This document shows positions 1-7,561 of a stretch of 64,000 bases of DNA, one piece after another (within the stretch, counting starts at the first letter, position 1; each line of letters begins with the position of its first letter). Both the position numbers and the translations under genes were made by a program. The DNA comes from an uncultured Robinsoniella sp. (GTDB lineage: Bacteria > Bacillota > Clostridia > Lachnospirales > Lachnospiraceae). Where the stretch lies: NCBI GenBank assembly GCA_900540475.1, contig UQGG01000013.1, positions 62,001 through 126,000 on the forward strand. Reading direction: 5' to 3'. A model generated the notes under the pieces. The model was given only the letters and a program-made list of their open reading frames with translations. It did no database searches and was not told where the DNA came from.

Positions 1-297
1 GAGCTGGAAGCAGCGTCAGCAGGCACAGGGGAATATTTCTGCCGACTGCCATTCTACCAGGAAAATGAAAAGATGCTGGAAAGTGAAATCGCGGATATTA
101 AAAATATGGGCGAAAGTTTCTGCGGTGCAATTACGGCAGGCCTTTTCATCCGGCATTTTGCCAACCAGGTGCCATGGATTCATCTGGATATTGCCGGAAC
201 GGCACATGTTGGAAGACCGCTGTATGAATTCCAGGCAAAGGGTGCTACGGGGGCGACAATTGATACGATTTATCGTTGGCTGAATATGATGATTTAA
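1..297 (+). CDS. Leucyl aminopeptidase (M17), C-terminal part
   Basis: The frame is open from base 1, so only the last 98 residues are present. The segment reading WIHLDIAGTAHVGRP followed by KGATGATIDTIYRWL matches the end of M17 cytosolic leucyl aminopeptidases, which remove N-terminal residues from peptides using two metal ions. The metal-binding and catalytic signature lies upstream, outside the window, so activity cannot be judged. The stop is followed 28 bases later by a strong terminator, so this is the last gene of its transcript. Family assignment rests on the C-terminal motifs only. Confidence 0.72.
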   Translation, partial: ELEAASAGTGEYFCRLPFYQENEKMLESEIADIKNMGESFCGAITAGLFIRHFANQVPWIHLDIAGTAHVGRPLYEFQAKGATGATIDTIYRWLNMMI

Positions 298-325
298 TAT
301 GTTGAAAATGGATATGATTATGGAG

Positions 326-358
326 ACTTCTTCGCAGATTGCTGCGGGGAAGTTTTTT
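326..358 (+). terminator. Rho-independent terminator after the aminopeptidase gene
   Basis: Stem ACTTCTTCGCAG (326-337) pairs with CTGCGGGGAAGT (342-353) with two G-T wobbles, loop ATTG, then a run of six T. It sits 28 bases after the stop codon. Confidence 0.85.
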
Positions 359-517
359 CGTTACGGTATTTCTTAAAGAAGCAGATACAAAATTCGGTTT
401 ACTTTTTTGCAAGGCAGCACTTCTACAGTATTTGGCAGTAAGGAAGAGCTTTTTTGCTATAGTCATATCGTTTTTTATGACTTAATAGGAGCTATTCAAT
501 ACATTCTGGCAATGTAT

Positions 518-546
518 TTGATGATTATATGGTAGCATTGTAAAAA
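518..546 (+). promoter_or_regulatory. Possible promoter of the InlB-repeat toxin gene
   Basis: TTGATG (518-523), 17-base spacer, TAAAAA (541-546), 24 bases before the ATG at 570. The rest of the 359-569 gap is AT-rich with nothing else recognisable. The -10 match is weak. Confidence 0.3.
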
Positions 547-569
547 TATGTCGAAAAGGAGAGGGAGTT

Positions 570-1085
570 ATGGAAAGGAAAAATAAGTTATTATGTAGAG
601 AGTGGAAAAGATGGACGGCGCTGGTTATGGTAATTGTAATGATATTTTTGCAGCCGTGCACGGTACTGGCTGATGCCGGGTTACGCAGGACAGAGACAGG
701 AGCAGGAAAAGATGATGTGACTGAGTCAGTAGAGGATATGGAGACGGACTCAGTGGAAACAGAATCTGAGGAGAAAGAGGAAGCACCGATAAATGGGGAT
801 TCAGAAGAAATATCGGAGGAAGAATTACAATCAGAGACGGAAACGGAGGTGTTAACAGAAGCGTTCACCGAAGTAGAGATTGAAGATGCTTATGATAAAG
901 GAATAGAGAACTCTGTTGAGGAAAATCTGTCAGGTATAGAAACAGAGGAGAAAGTTATGGAGGATATGGAAACCGATTCAGATATTCTTCTGGAAACAGA
1001 ATCGGAAACAGTTGTTTACGAGGATAATTTGCCACTGAATAGGATATCAGAAAAAATCGTATACGGTAACATTTTATGCAGATAA
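570..1085 (+). pseudogene. N-terminal part of secreted InlB-repeat protein, cut off by a frameshift
   Basis: ATG at 570 follows a good site (AAAGGAGAGGGAG). Residues 1-35 look like a signal peptide: basic start, hydrophobic stretch ALVMVIVMIFLQP, then TVLADA as a likely cleavage region. Residues 40-155 are a low-complexity acidic stretch rich in Glu, Thr and Ser, typical of a stalk or linker in surface proteins. The frame ends at 1085 just as the first beta-grasp repeat should begin. In the +1 frame the sequence from 1057 continues SYTVTFYADNVVVDKQ and then PGYTFQGWNG, the classic start of a Listeria-Bacteroides (Flg_new, InlB B-repeat) unit. An A6 run at 1051-1056 is the likely slip point: five A would join this part to the 3' part as one protein of about 1,314 residues. 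It may be a true mutation, a phase-variable tract or a sequencing error. Confidence 0.75.
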
Positions 1086-1194
1086 TGTAGTCGTAGATAA
1101 GCAGACAGTAACGGAAGGGGAAGCGGCAGAAGAACCGGGAGCACCGGAAAAACCAGGGTATACCTTTCAGGGCTGGAACGGAGATTATACAAGG

Positions 1195-4100
1195 GTGACA
1201 AACAGCCGTAATGTATATGCAAAATATGCTGTCGGGGAATTTACAACCCATACTGTTACTTTCCTGGATTATGATGGAAGACTTGCGGGTAACCGGCAGT
1301 ATGTGCAGGACGGCGGAAGTGCCGGAAGTCCTGTGATGCCGGAAAGGCCGGGTTACACCTTCTTAGGCTGGGATGAAAGCCGGTTCTATATCAAGGGGGA
1401 TAAAACGCTAAATGCCCAATATCGAGAGGGTGTATACAAGACGTATATGCTAAATTATTACGGATACCGTAATAACAAAGCCACCGAGCAAATCTTAAAA
1501 GAGGAAATTGTAGTGGAAGGAGAGGATGGTGTACCACCCGAGCCGGAAGAGGTAGAGGGCTATACTTTTGCAGGCTGGGACAGGAACATTCTGTACACGA
1601 ATGTGTACCGAAGCCAGAACATTAAGGCGCTGTATTATAAGGGGAAATACAGTACGCATAAAGTCGAGTTTGTGGATTATAACGGGAAAGCACTGATGAA
1701 TCCGCAGCATATCCCAGACGGAGAGAGTGCTTACAGCCCGTTAAAACCAGTACGGGAAGGTTATACGTTTATCGGCTGGGACAAGAGCCGTTTCTGGATA
1801 CATAAGGATACGAAGCTGACCGCCCGTTACCGGGAAGGTGAGCATAAGACCTATACGCAGAACTATTACGGATACCGTAATAACAAAGCCACCGAGCAAA
1901 TCTTAAAAGAGGAAATCGTAGTGGAAGGAGAGGATGGTGTACCGCCCGAGCCGGAAGAGATAGAGGGATATACTTTTGCAGGCTGGGACAGGAATGTTCT
2001 GTACACGAATGTGTACCGAAACCAGAACATTAAGGCGCTGTATTATAAGGGGAAATACCGTACACATAAAGTCGAGTTTGTGGATTATAACGGGAAAGCA
2101 CTGATGAACCCGCAGCATATCCCAGACGGAGAGAGTGCTTACAGCCCATTAAAACCAGTACGGGAAGGTCATACCTTTATTGGCTGGGACAAGAGCCGTT
2201 TCTGGATACATAAGGATACGAAGCTGACTGCCCGTTACCGGGAAGGTGAGCATAAGACCTATACGCAGAACTATTACGGTTACCGTAATAACAAAACCAC
2301 CGAGCAAATCTTAAAAGAAGAAATCGTAGTGGAAGGAGAGGATGGTGTACCACCCGAGCCGGAAGAGGTAGAGGGCTATACTTTTGCAGGCTGGGACAGG
2401 AACATTCTGTACACGAATGTATACCGAAACCAGAACGTTAAGGCGCTTTATTATAAGGGGAAATACCGTACGCATAAAGTCGAGTTTGTGGATTACAACG
2501 GGAAAGCACTGCTGAATCCGCAGTATATCGTAGATGGAGAGAGTGCTTACAGCCCGTTAAAACCAGTACGGGAAGGTCATACGTTTATCGGCTGGGACAA
2601 GAGCCGTTTCTGGATACATAAGGATACGAAGCTGACTGCTCGTTACCTGGAAGGTGAGCATAAGACCTATACGCTGAACTATTACGGTTACCGTAATAAC
2701 AAAGCCACTGAGCAAATCTTAAAAGAGGAAATCGTAGTGGAAGGAGAGGATGGTGTACCACCCGAGCCGGAAGAGATAGAGGGATATACTTTTGCAGGCT
2801 GGGACAGGAACATTCTGTACACGAGTGTGTACCGAAGCCAGAACATTAAGGCTACGTATTATAAGGGGAAGTACCGTACACATAAAGTTGAGTTTGTGGA
2901 TTACAACGGGAAAGCACTGCTGAATCCGCAGTATATCGTAGATGGAGAGAGTGCTTACAGCCCGTTAAAACCAGTACGGGAAGGTCATACGTTTATCGGC
3001 TGGGACAAGAGCCGTTTCTGGATACATAAGGATACGAAGCTGACTGCTCGTTACCTGGAAGGTGAGCATAAGACCTATACGCTGAACTATTACGGTTACC
3101 GTAATAACAAAGCCACTGAGCAAATCTTAAAAGAGGAAATCGTAGTGGAAGGAGAGGATGGTGTACCACCCGAGCCGGAAGAGATAGAGGGATATACTTT
3201 TGCAGGCTGGGACAGGAACATTCTGTACACGAGTGTGTACCGAAGCCAGAACATTAAGGCATTGTATTATAAGGGGAAATACCGTACGCATAAGGTGGAG
3301 TTTGTGGATTACAACGGGAAAGCGCTGCTGAACCCGCAGTATGTCGTAGATGGAGGTAGTGCAGTAAGTCCGTTAAAACCTGTACGGGAAGGATATACTT
3401 TTATAGGCTGGGACAAAGAAAATTACCGTATTTCATCCCCGTTAAAAATACAGGCGTTATATAAAGAAGGAATTTATTTAACCTGTCCAGTATCATTTTA
3501 TGGTAAAATAACAGGGAATTCATCTTGGCAGTTGTTAAAAACGGAGTATGTACCTGTAGGGGACGATGCTCATCCGCCAAAGCTGCCGGTCAATGCCGGA
3601 TATACTTTCCGTGAATGGTCCGGACAGATAACGGGAATCCAGACAGCTCAGAATGTATATGCCCAATATAATATAAATACGGAAACAGAGACAACATACA
3701 CAGTCCGCTTCTGGTGTAGAGGGGAAGTTATAAAGACAGAGGAGGTGGCTATTGGGGGGAATGCAACTCCGCCATCTGTACCGGGATTAAAAGGATACAG
3801 CTTTGCAGGCTGGGATAAAAGTTATGTGAATATAAATCCGGGCACGCGCTCTATGGCAGTAGACATCACTGCACAGTACCAGCTTACCAGCGGAATACAA
3901 AATGCAGGGAGTGTGTCAGATCTTGTAAATGCCTTAATGGCACTTGGAGTGCCAGTTGCAGTGAAAAATGGGTTTTCTGCATTAGGGGCGGCAATTATAA
4001 ATCCATTTGATGGAATCATTTTAGATGTCTTGGCAGCAACTGCATTGGTTGGAACCATTATTTACTATTGGGATGATATAAAAGATTTATGGGAAGATAT

Positions 4101-4515
4101 TAAGGTCATCTTCAGGAACTTTGCTGGAATGGACGCTGCGGGCGAAATATTAGATAATATTGAGGCTGGGGTGGATGAAGCTGGGGGTTCTGAGGATATA
4201 ACTGCACAACTTGGAGAGATTGCAAAAGGCTACCCTGTGGGTAAATGCGATGATGCAGTAAAAGCTATGCAAGAATTTTTAATTCAGAAAAAATTAAAAG
4301 GAAGTATTATTATACTTAGGTGGATACCATCGAATGGATACGTCTGGAGTGACATTGCAAACCGAGAAGTGGGTAATAATGGGATGCATCAAGGAATTTT
4401 ATATAAAGGAAAAGTCTATTGCAATATTCACCCCTATGGTTTGCTTAAAGATTTATGGATTAATGATTTCTATGCGCCAGGAGTAAAACAACCTGTTGAA
4501 GAAATTCCTTTTTAA
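1195..4515 (+). CDS. InlB-type repeat protein with C-terminal papain-fold toxin-like domain (3' part of split gene)
   Basis: The frame is open from 1039; the GTG at 1195 is only the first start-like codon and lacks a ribosome site, so the real product probably begins at 570. Residues 1-890 are InlB B-repeats (xxVxFxDYxG ... GYTFxGWD ... Y), mostly as 136-residue double units. Residues about 939-960 form a hydrophobic segment ending IIYYWDDIKDLW, a pattern I associate with Firmicute polymorphic toxins. The last 95 residues hold GKCDDAVKAM (Cys1018), GMHQGI (His1065) and YCNIHPYG (Asn1077, His1079), in the order and spacing expected of Tox-PL-2, a papain-fold toxin domain. There is no LPXTG or other wall anchor. 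The next gene is immunity-like, as in polymorphic toxin loci. The toxin call is inference from motif pattern; substrate unknown. Confidence 0.7.
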   Translation: MTNSRNVYAKYAVGEFTTHTVTFLDYDGRLAGNRQYVQDGGSAGSPVMPERPGYTFLGWDESRFYIKGDKTLNAQYREGVYKTYMLNYYGYRNNKATEQILKEEIVVEGEDGVPPEPEEVEGYTFAGWDRNILYTNVYRSQNIKALYYKGKYSTHKVEFVDYNGKALMNPQHIPDGESAYSPLKPVREGYTFIGWDKSRFWIHKDTKLTARYREGEHKTYTQNYYGYRNNKATEQILKEEIVVEGEDGVPPEPEEIEGYTFAGWDRNVLYTNVYRNQNIKALYYKGKYRTHKVEFVDYNGKALMNPQHIPDGESAYSPLKPVREGHTFIGWDKSRFWIHKDTKLTARYREGEHKTYTQNYYGYRNNKTTEQILKEEIVVEGEDGVPPEPEEVEGYTFAGWDRNILYTNVYRNQNVKALYYKGKYRTHKVEFVDYNGKALLNPQYIVDGESAYSPLKPVREGHTFIGWDKSRFWIHKDTKLTARYLEGEHKTYTLNYYGYRNNKATEQILKEEIVVEGEDGVPPEPEEIEGYTFAGWDRNILYTSVYRSQNIKATYYKGKYRTHKVEFVDYNGKALLNPQYIVDGESAYSPLKPVREGHTFIGWDKSRFWIHKDTKLTARYLEGEHKTYTLNYYGYRNNKATEQILKEEIVVEGEDGVPPEPEEIEGYTFAGWDRNILYTSVYRSQNIKALYYKGKYRTHKVEFVDYNGKALLNPQYVVDGGSAVSPLKPVREGYTFIGWDKENYRISSPLKIQALYKEGIYLTCPVSFYGKITGNSSWQLLKTEYVPVGDDAHPPKLPVNAGYTFREWSGQITGIQTAQNVYAQYNINTETETTYTVRFWCRGEVIKTEEVAIGGNATPPSVPGLKGYSFAGWDKSYVNINPGTRSMAVDITAQYQLTSGIQNAGSVSDLVNALMALGVPVAVKNGFSALGAAIINPFDGIILDVLAATALVGTIIYYWDDIKDLWEDIKVIFRNFAGMDAAGEILDNIEAGVDEAGGSEDITAQLGEIAKGYPVGKCDDAVKAMQEFLIQKKLKGSIIILRWIPSNGYVWSDIANREVGNNGMHQGILYKGKVYCNIHPYGLLKDLWINDFYAPGVKQPVEEIPF
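1432..3418 (+). repeat. Five tandem 408-bp coding repeats
   Basis: The motif GGxTACCGTAATAACAAA recurs at 1462, 1870, 2278, 2686 and 3094, each exactly 408 bases (136 codons) apart. Every unit encodes two B-repeats of about 67 and 69 residues. The units are nearly identical in DNA; the fourth and fifth are almost indistinguishable, and the fifth diverges after GWDK near 3418. This suggests recent in-frame duplication and likely copy-number variation between strains. Confidence 0.95.
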
Positions 4516-4640
4516 AGTTACTATAGTTAGAAGGAATAGTTGAAGAGTGTAAAGCTTCACTAGATCTACCAACCATGGGTAGGAGTATATTTTTAGAAAA
4601 TATTAAGTAATTATATGAAATAGAAAATATGAGGTGAAAA

Positions 4641-5396
4641 ATGGATATTATTTTTAAAAAATTACTTGAGATTAAAGAAAGACCAGGTATGTATTTGGGA
4701 AAAAAATCTTTAAAACGGCTGAATATATTTATTGAGGGATATATATCTTGTCTATATGATAAAGATAAGCATTTTAGGACGGATTTTGAATATTTTACTA
4801 AGTTTATTCAAAATTACTATGGTCTATATTCGGATTTCGGATGGCAAAAAACTATATCTTTTTATTCTTCTAATGAAGCAGATGCTTTAGATACTTTTTA
4901 TGAACTTCTTGGTATATTTATGGAAGAATATAATAATGATGAAGCTATGTATATGTTAAAAAAGATTTTAATAACGTCAGGAGATAAAAGACCTACAAGG
5001 GAGATGCATTTTACAGATCATGGAAATACAAAAAATATGACAAATCCACATTGGCATAATATAATATGGAATGATGAGGACTTCTATTTTGATTCTTTAT
5101 TTGGTCAACCCAGTGAAGCAAGAAGAACACTAAAGCTAAAAGGGAATATTCAGTTATTTAAAAACGAATTGGAATTTACTGATTATATTGCTTGTGGTGG
5201 TGAACTAGAATTTTCTTATAATGAAATGAAATATTCAATTACTCACCCAGGGGGAAATTTATGTTTTGTGCAAATAGGAGATGTCTCTTCAGAGAAGTTT
5301 TTTAATTCTATTGATGATTTGTTGAGTTATAAAATTGACAAATACAAGCTCAGTGATATTATAGAGAGTATAAAACCTTGTTTTAGACGATTTTAA
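4641..5396 (+). CDS. Probable immunity-type protein paired with the upstream toxin
   Basis: 251 residues, ATG after GAGGTGAAAA, no signal peptide or membrane segment, so cytoplasmic. Residues 8-35 read LEIKERPGMYLGKKSLKRLN, an RPxMYLG-xSL opening that I associate with immunity proteins. Residues 124-140 (FTDHGNTKNMTNPHWHN) resemble the TDHG...NPHxH signature seen at the ends of RHS-type toxins. Residues 170-251 (ELEFTDYIACGGELEFSYN, later FFNSIDDLLSYKI) resemble a small immunity family usually encoded next to such toxins. The gene thus looks composite. It is clearly more AT-rich than its neighbours, which suggests transfer. It lies 125 bases after the toxin stop. Immunity function is inferred from position, composition and these resemblances. 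Confidence 0.5.
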   Translation: MDIIFKKLLEIKERPGMYLGKKSLKRLNIFIEGYISCLYDKDKHFRTDFEYFTKFIQNYYGLYSDFGWQKTISFYSSNEADALDTFYELLGIFMEEYNNDEAMYMLKKILITSGDKRPTREMHFTDHGNTKNMTNPHWHNIIWNDEDFYFDSLFGQPSEARRTLKLKGNIQLFKNELEFTDYIACGGELEFSYNEMKYSITHPGGNLCFVQIGDVSSEKFFNSIDDLLSYKIDKYKLSDIIESIKPCFRRF

Positions 5397-5449
5397 TTAT
5401 CAGCAAAAATTATATATAACAAACATCCAGAAAGCCGCAGGTAAAAGAA

Positions 5450-6118
5450 ATGACAAAAATATTACTACTAGAAGATGACGAAACGATTGCATTTGGCATC
5501 AAAGCAGCCCTTTCCCGAAAGGGCTATGAGGTTACCCATTGCGAGACTTTGGAAAAAGCGAAAAAGGAGTTTCACCAGGGGTTTCAATTGGTGCTGCTGG
5601 ATCTTAATCTTCCGGATGGTAATGGGTACGGGTTCTGCAAATGGGTAAGAGACCAGGGAGATACCAGCATTATCTTTTTAACTGTCCGTGACGAGGTGGC
5701 AGATATTACAAAGGGACTAGATATGGGGGCAGATGATTATATTACGAAGCCTTTCCATATTGCGGTTCTGGAGTCGCGGATTGCTGCTGTCTTAAGGCGG
5801 GTGCCGGAAGACGGCAAGGGGTGGATTGTCTGCGGAGATATTCAAGTTGATAAGGATAAGATGCAGGCAATGCTAAAGGGAGAAAACATCTCTCTTACGG
5901 CGCTGGAATACCGTCTGCTTCTGGTTATGATGGAGAACAAAGGCAGAACACTTCCACGGAATCTGATCCTGGAGAAGTTGTGGGATTCAGAAGGGAACTT
6001 TGTCAATGACAATACTTTGACGGTTACCATGAAGCGCCTGCGTGAAAAGTTAAAAAACACCAGGCATATCTTAACAATACGGGGAATTGGGTACCGGATG
6101 GAGGAAATATTGCCATGA
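5450..6118 (+). CDS. OmpR-family response regulator
   Basis: 222 residues. Receiver domain 1-115 with the acidic pocket EDD (8-10), phosphoacceptor Asp51 (LVLLDLNLPDG), Thr and Lys in FLTV and ITKPF. The C-terminal winged helix (about 130-220) ends in TIRGIGYRM, typical of OmpR/PhoB DNA-binding domains. Its stop overlaps the start of the kinase gene by four bases (ATGA), so the two are co-translated. The convergent ABC exporter downstream and the direct repeats in that exporter's promoter make it the likely regulator of the exporter. Confidence 0.93.
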   Translation: MTKILLLEDDETIAFGIKAALSRKGYEVTHCETLEKAKKEFHQGFQLVLLDLNLPDGNGYGFCKWVRDQGDTSIIFLTVRDEVADITKGLDMGADDYITKPFHIAVLESRIAAVLRRVPEDGKGWIVCGDIQVDKDKMQAMLKGENISLTALEYRLLLVMMENKGRTLPRNLILEKLWDSEGNFVNDNTLTVTMKRLREKLKNTRHILTIRGIGYRMEEILP

Positions 6119-7290
6119 ATCCAGGTTGGAAAGCATTTTTAAGAATGTGTTTGCTCTGGCTGATACCGGGCATAGTGACAGGTTGGCTGATGGCTGTATT
6201 TTTAACGGTCCATGAGCATCATATGACGGCAGATCTTGTAGGATCTGTCTTGCAGAACGATTCTCTGCAGGCGGGGCTTAAAGGCATTTCAAAGGAAGAA
6301 AGAGATGCAGGAAATGCATTTTTGGAAAAATACGGATACCGCCCCCTTGGGAAATTGGGTGACTATATTTTTTATACTTCTATGATAAGTATCCTGATTT
6401 TTGAAGGGATTGGCGGGGTTTTATTCGTGAGCAGGAGAAAGAATGAGAGGAAGCTGGAAGACCGTATACAGGAGTTAACCGAATACATGAGATCCGTTCA
6501 TTATGGGGAAGCGAAGACCCTCTCACGCATAGAGGATGGTTTTTCCCAGCTGGAGGATGAGATTTATAAGACGGTAATGGAATTAAAGTGTACGAAGGAG
6601 ACAGCGGTTCGGGATCACCAGGTATTGTCAGAGCGGATTGCAGACATTGCACATCAGCTAAAAACCCCGCTGACATCGATGTCTTTGATGACGGAACTGT
6701 TAGAGGATTATCAGACAGAAGAGACGAAGGAATATCTGGTGCATTTAAAAAATCAGGCGGAACGGCTTCAAAAGCTGGTATCCGGGCTTTTAATTCTGGC
6801 AAAGCTGGATTCCCATGTCATTGATTTTGAACAGAACCAGGTGGAAGTCTCTGATTTGATTAATGCGGCGTCAGAACCGCTTCTGGAAATGATAAACCGT
6901 AAAGAAATTTCCCTGGAAGTAAGGTGCCAGGAGGCAGAGGGCGGCGCGCCGTGCTGGATCCTGGCAGACATGCAGTGGACCAGTGAAGCCCTTCTGAATA
7001 TTATAAAAAACTGTGTGGAACATACACCAAAAAAAGGTACCATTGAGGTGTCGTATAAAAAGAATCCCCTATATGCGGAATTACAGATCGTTGACAGCGG
7101 TTTGGGGTTTTCGAAGAAAGATCTTCCCCATTTGTTTGAGCGGTTTTATCGGGGTGAGGATGCGGCAAAGGACAGTGCAGGTATCGGTCTTGCACTTGCC
7201 AGGCTGATCATAGAAAAACAAAACGGACACATCCATGCAGAAAATACATCTGATGGACATGCCCGGTTCCGGCTTCGGTTTTATGTGTAA
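6115..7290 (+). CDS. Sensor histidine kinase
   Basis: 391 residues. Transmembrane segments near 10-30 and 90-112 flank an outward loop of about 60 residues. A linker of about 65 residues is followed by the H-box DIAHQLKTPLT with His180, then N-box (IIKNCVEHTPKKG), G1 (DSGLGFS), F-box (LFERFYRG) and G2 (GIGLALA). All ATP-binding motifs are present. It overlaps the response regulator gene and should phosphorylate its Asp51. In this genomic setting (two-component pair beside an FtsX-type ABC exporter) such kinases usually respond to cell-envelope peptides; that is inference. Confidence 0.93.
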   Translation: MNPGWKAFLRMCLLWLIPGIVTGWLMAVFLTVHEHHMTADLVGSVLQNDSLQAGLKGISKEERDAGNAFLEKYGYRPLGKLGDYIFYTSMISILIFEGIGGVLFVSRRKNERKLEDRIQELTEYMRSVHYGEAKTLSRIEDGFSQLEDEIYKTVMELKCTKETAVRDHQVLSERIADIAHQLKTPLTSMSLMTELLEDYQTEETKEYLVHLKNQAERLQKLVSGLLILAKLDSHVIDFEQNQVEVSDLINAASEPLLEMINRKEISLEVRCQEAEGGAPCWILADMQWTSEALLNIIKNCVEHTPKKGTIEVSYKKNPLYAELQIVDSGLGFSKKDLPHLFERFYRGEDAAKDSAGIGLALARLIIEKQNGHIHAENTSDGHARFRLRFYV

Positions 7291-7396
7291 AACCGGATGC
7301 CGGCGCTTATTACCTGTAAGAGGCAGCGTGATATTGAGCTTATAATTCCTTATTTTAATATATTATATTTTATATCTAATCTAATTATATCTATCG

Positions 7397-7561
7397 CATT
7401 GTATCTAATTGCATTGTATTTAATCTCATTGTATCTAAACTTATTTTAACTAATCTTATTGTATCTAATCGCATTGTATCAAAACTCATTGTATTTAATC
7501 TCATTTTACCTAAACTCATTGTATCTAATCTTATATATCTAATTTTGTCTTATTCTCATTA
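7397..7561. repeat. 15-bp-period minisatellite between convergent genes
   Basis: Units close to CATTGTATCTAATCT start at 7397, 7412, 7427, 7442, 7457, 7472, 7487, 7502, 7517 and, more diverged, 7532, 7547 and 7557. The register is 15 bases except at the last step. The array begins 107 bases after the kinase stop and ends on the last codon of the minus-strand permease. On the minus strand 7519-7391 reads as 42 residues of five-residue units like MRLDT and MSLDT, but I see no ribosome site. The rest of 7291-7396 is AT-rich without other features, and no ordinary terminator is visible. Confidence 0.85.

Noticed and set aside
1057..1085. Programmed ribosomal frameshift
   Set aside because: A simple A6 run without a slippery heptamer, upstream stimulator or clear downstream structure gives no support; an indel is simpler.
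1195..1200. GTG at 1195 as the true start of the repeat protein
   Set aside because: No ribosome site, and repeat homology extends upstream in the same frame to about 1057; the frame itself is open from 1039.
1432..3418. Assembly duplication of the 408-bp units
   Set aside because: Units differ at scattered bases and codons, so they are real separate copies, although the exact copy number may still be uncertain.
7397..7561. CRISPR-like array
   Set aside because: Units are only 15 bases with no unique spacers between them, and no cas genes are near.
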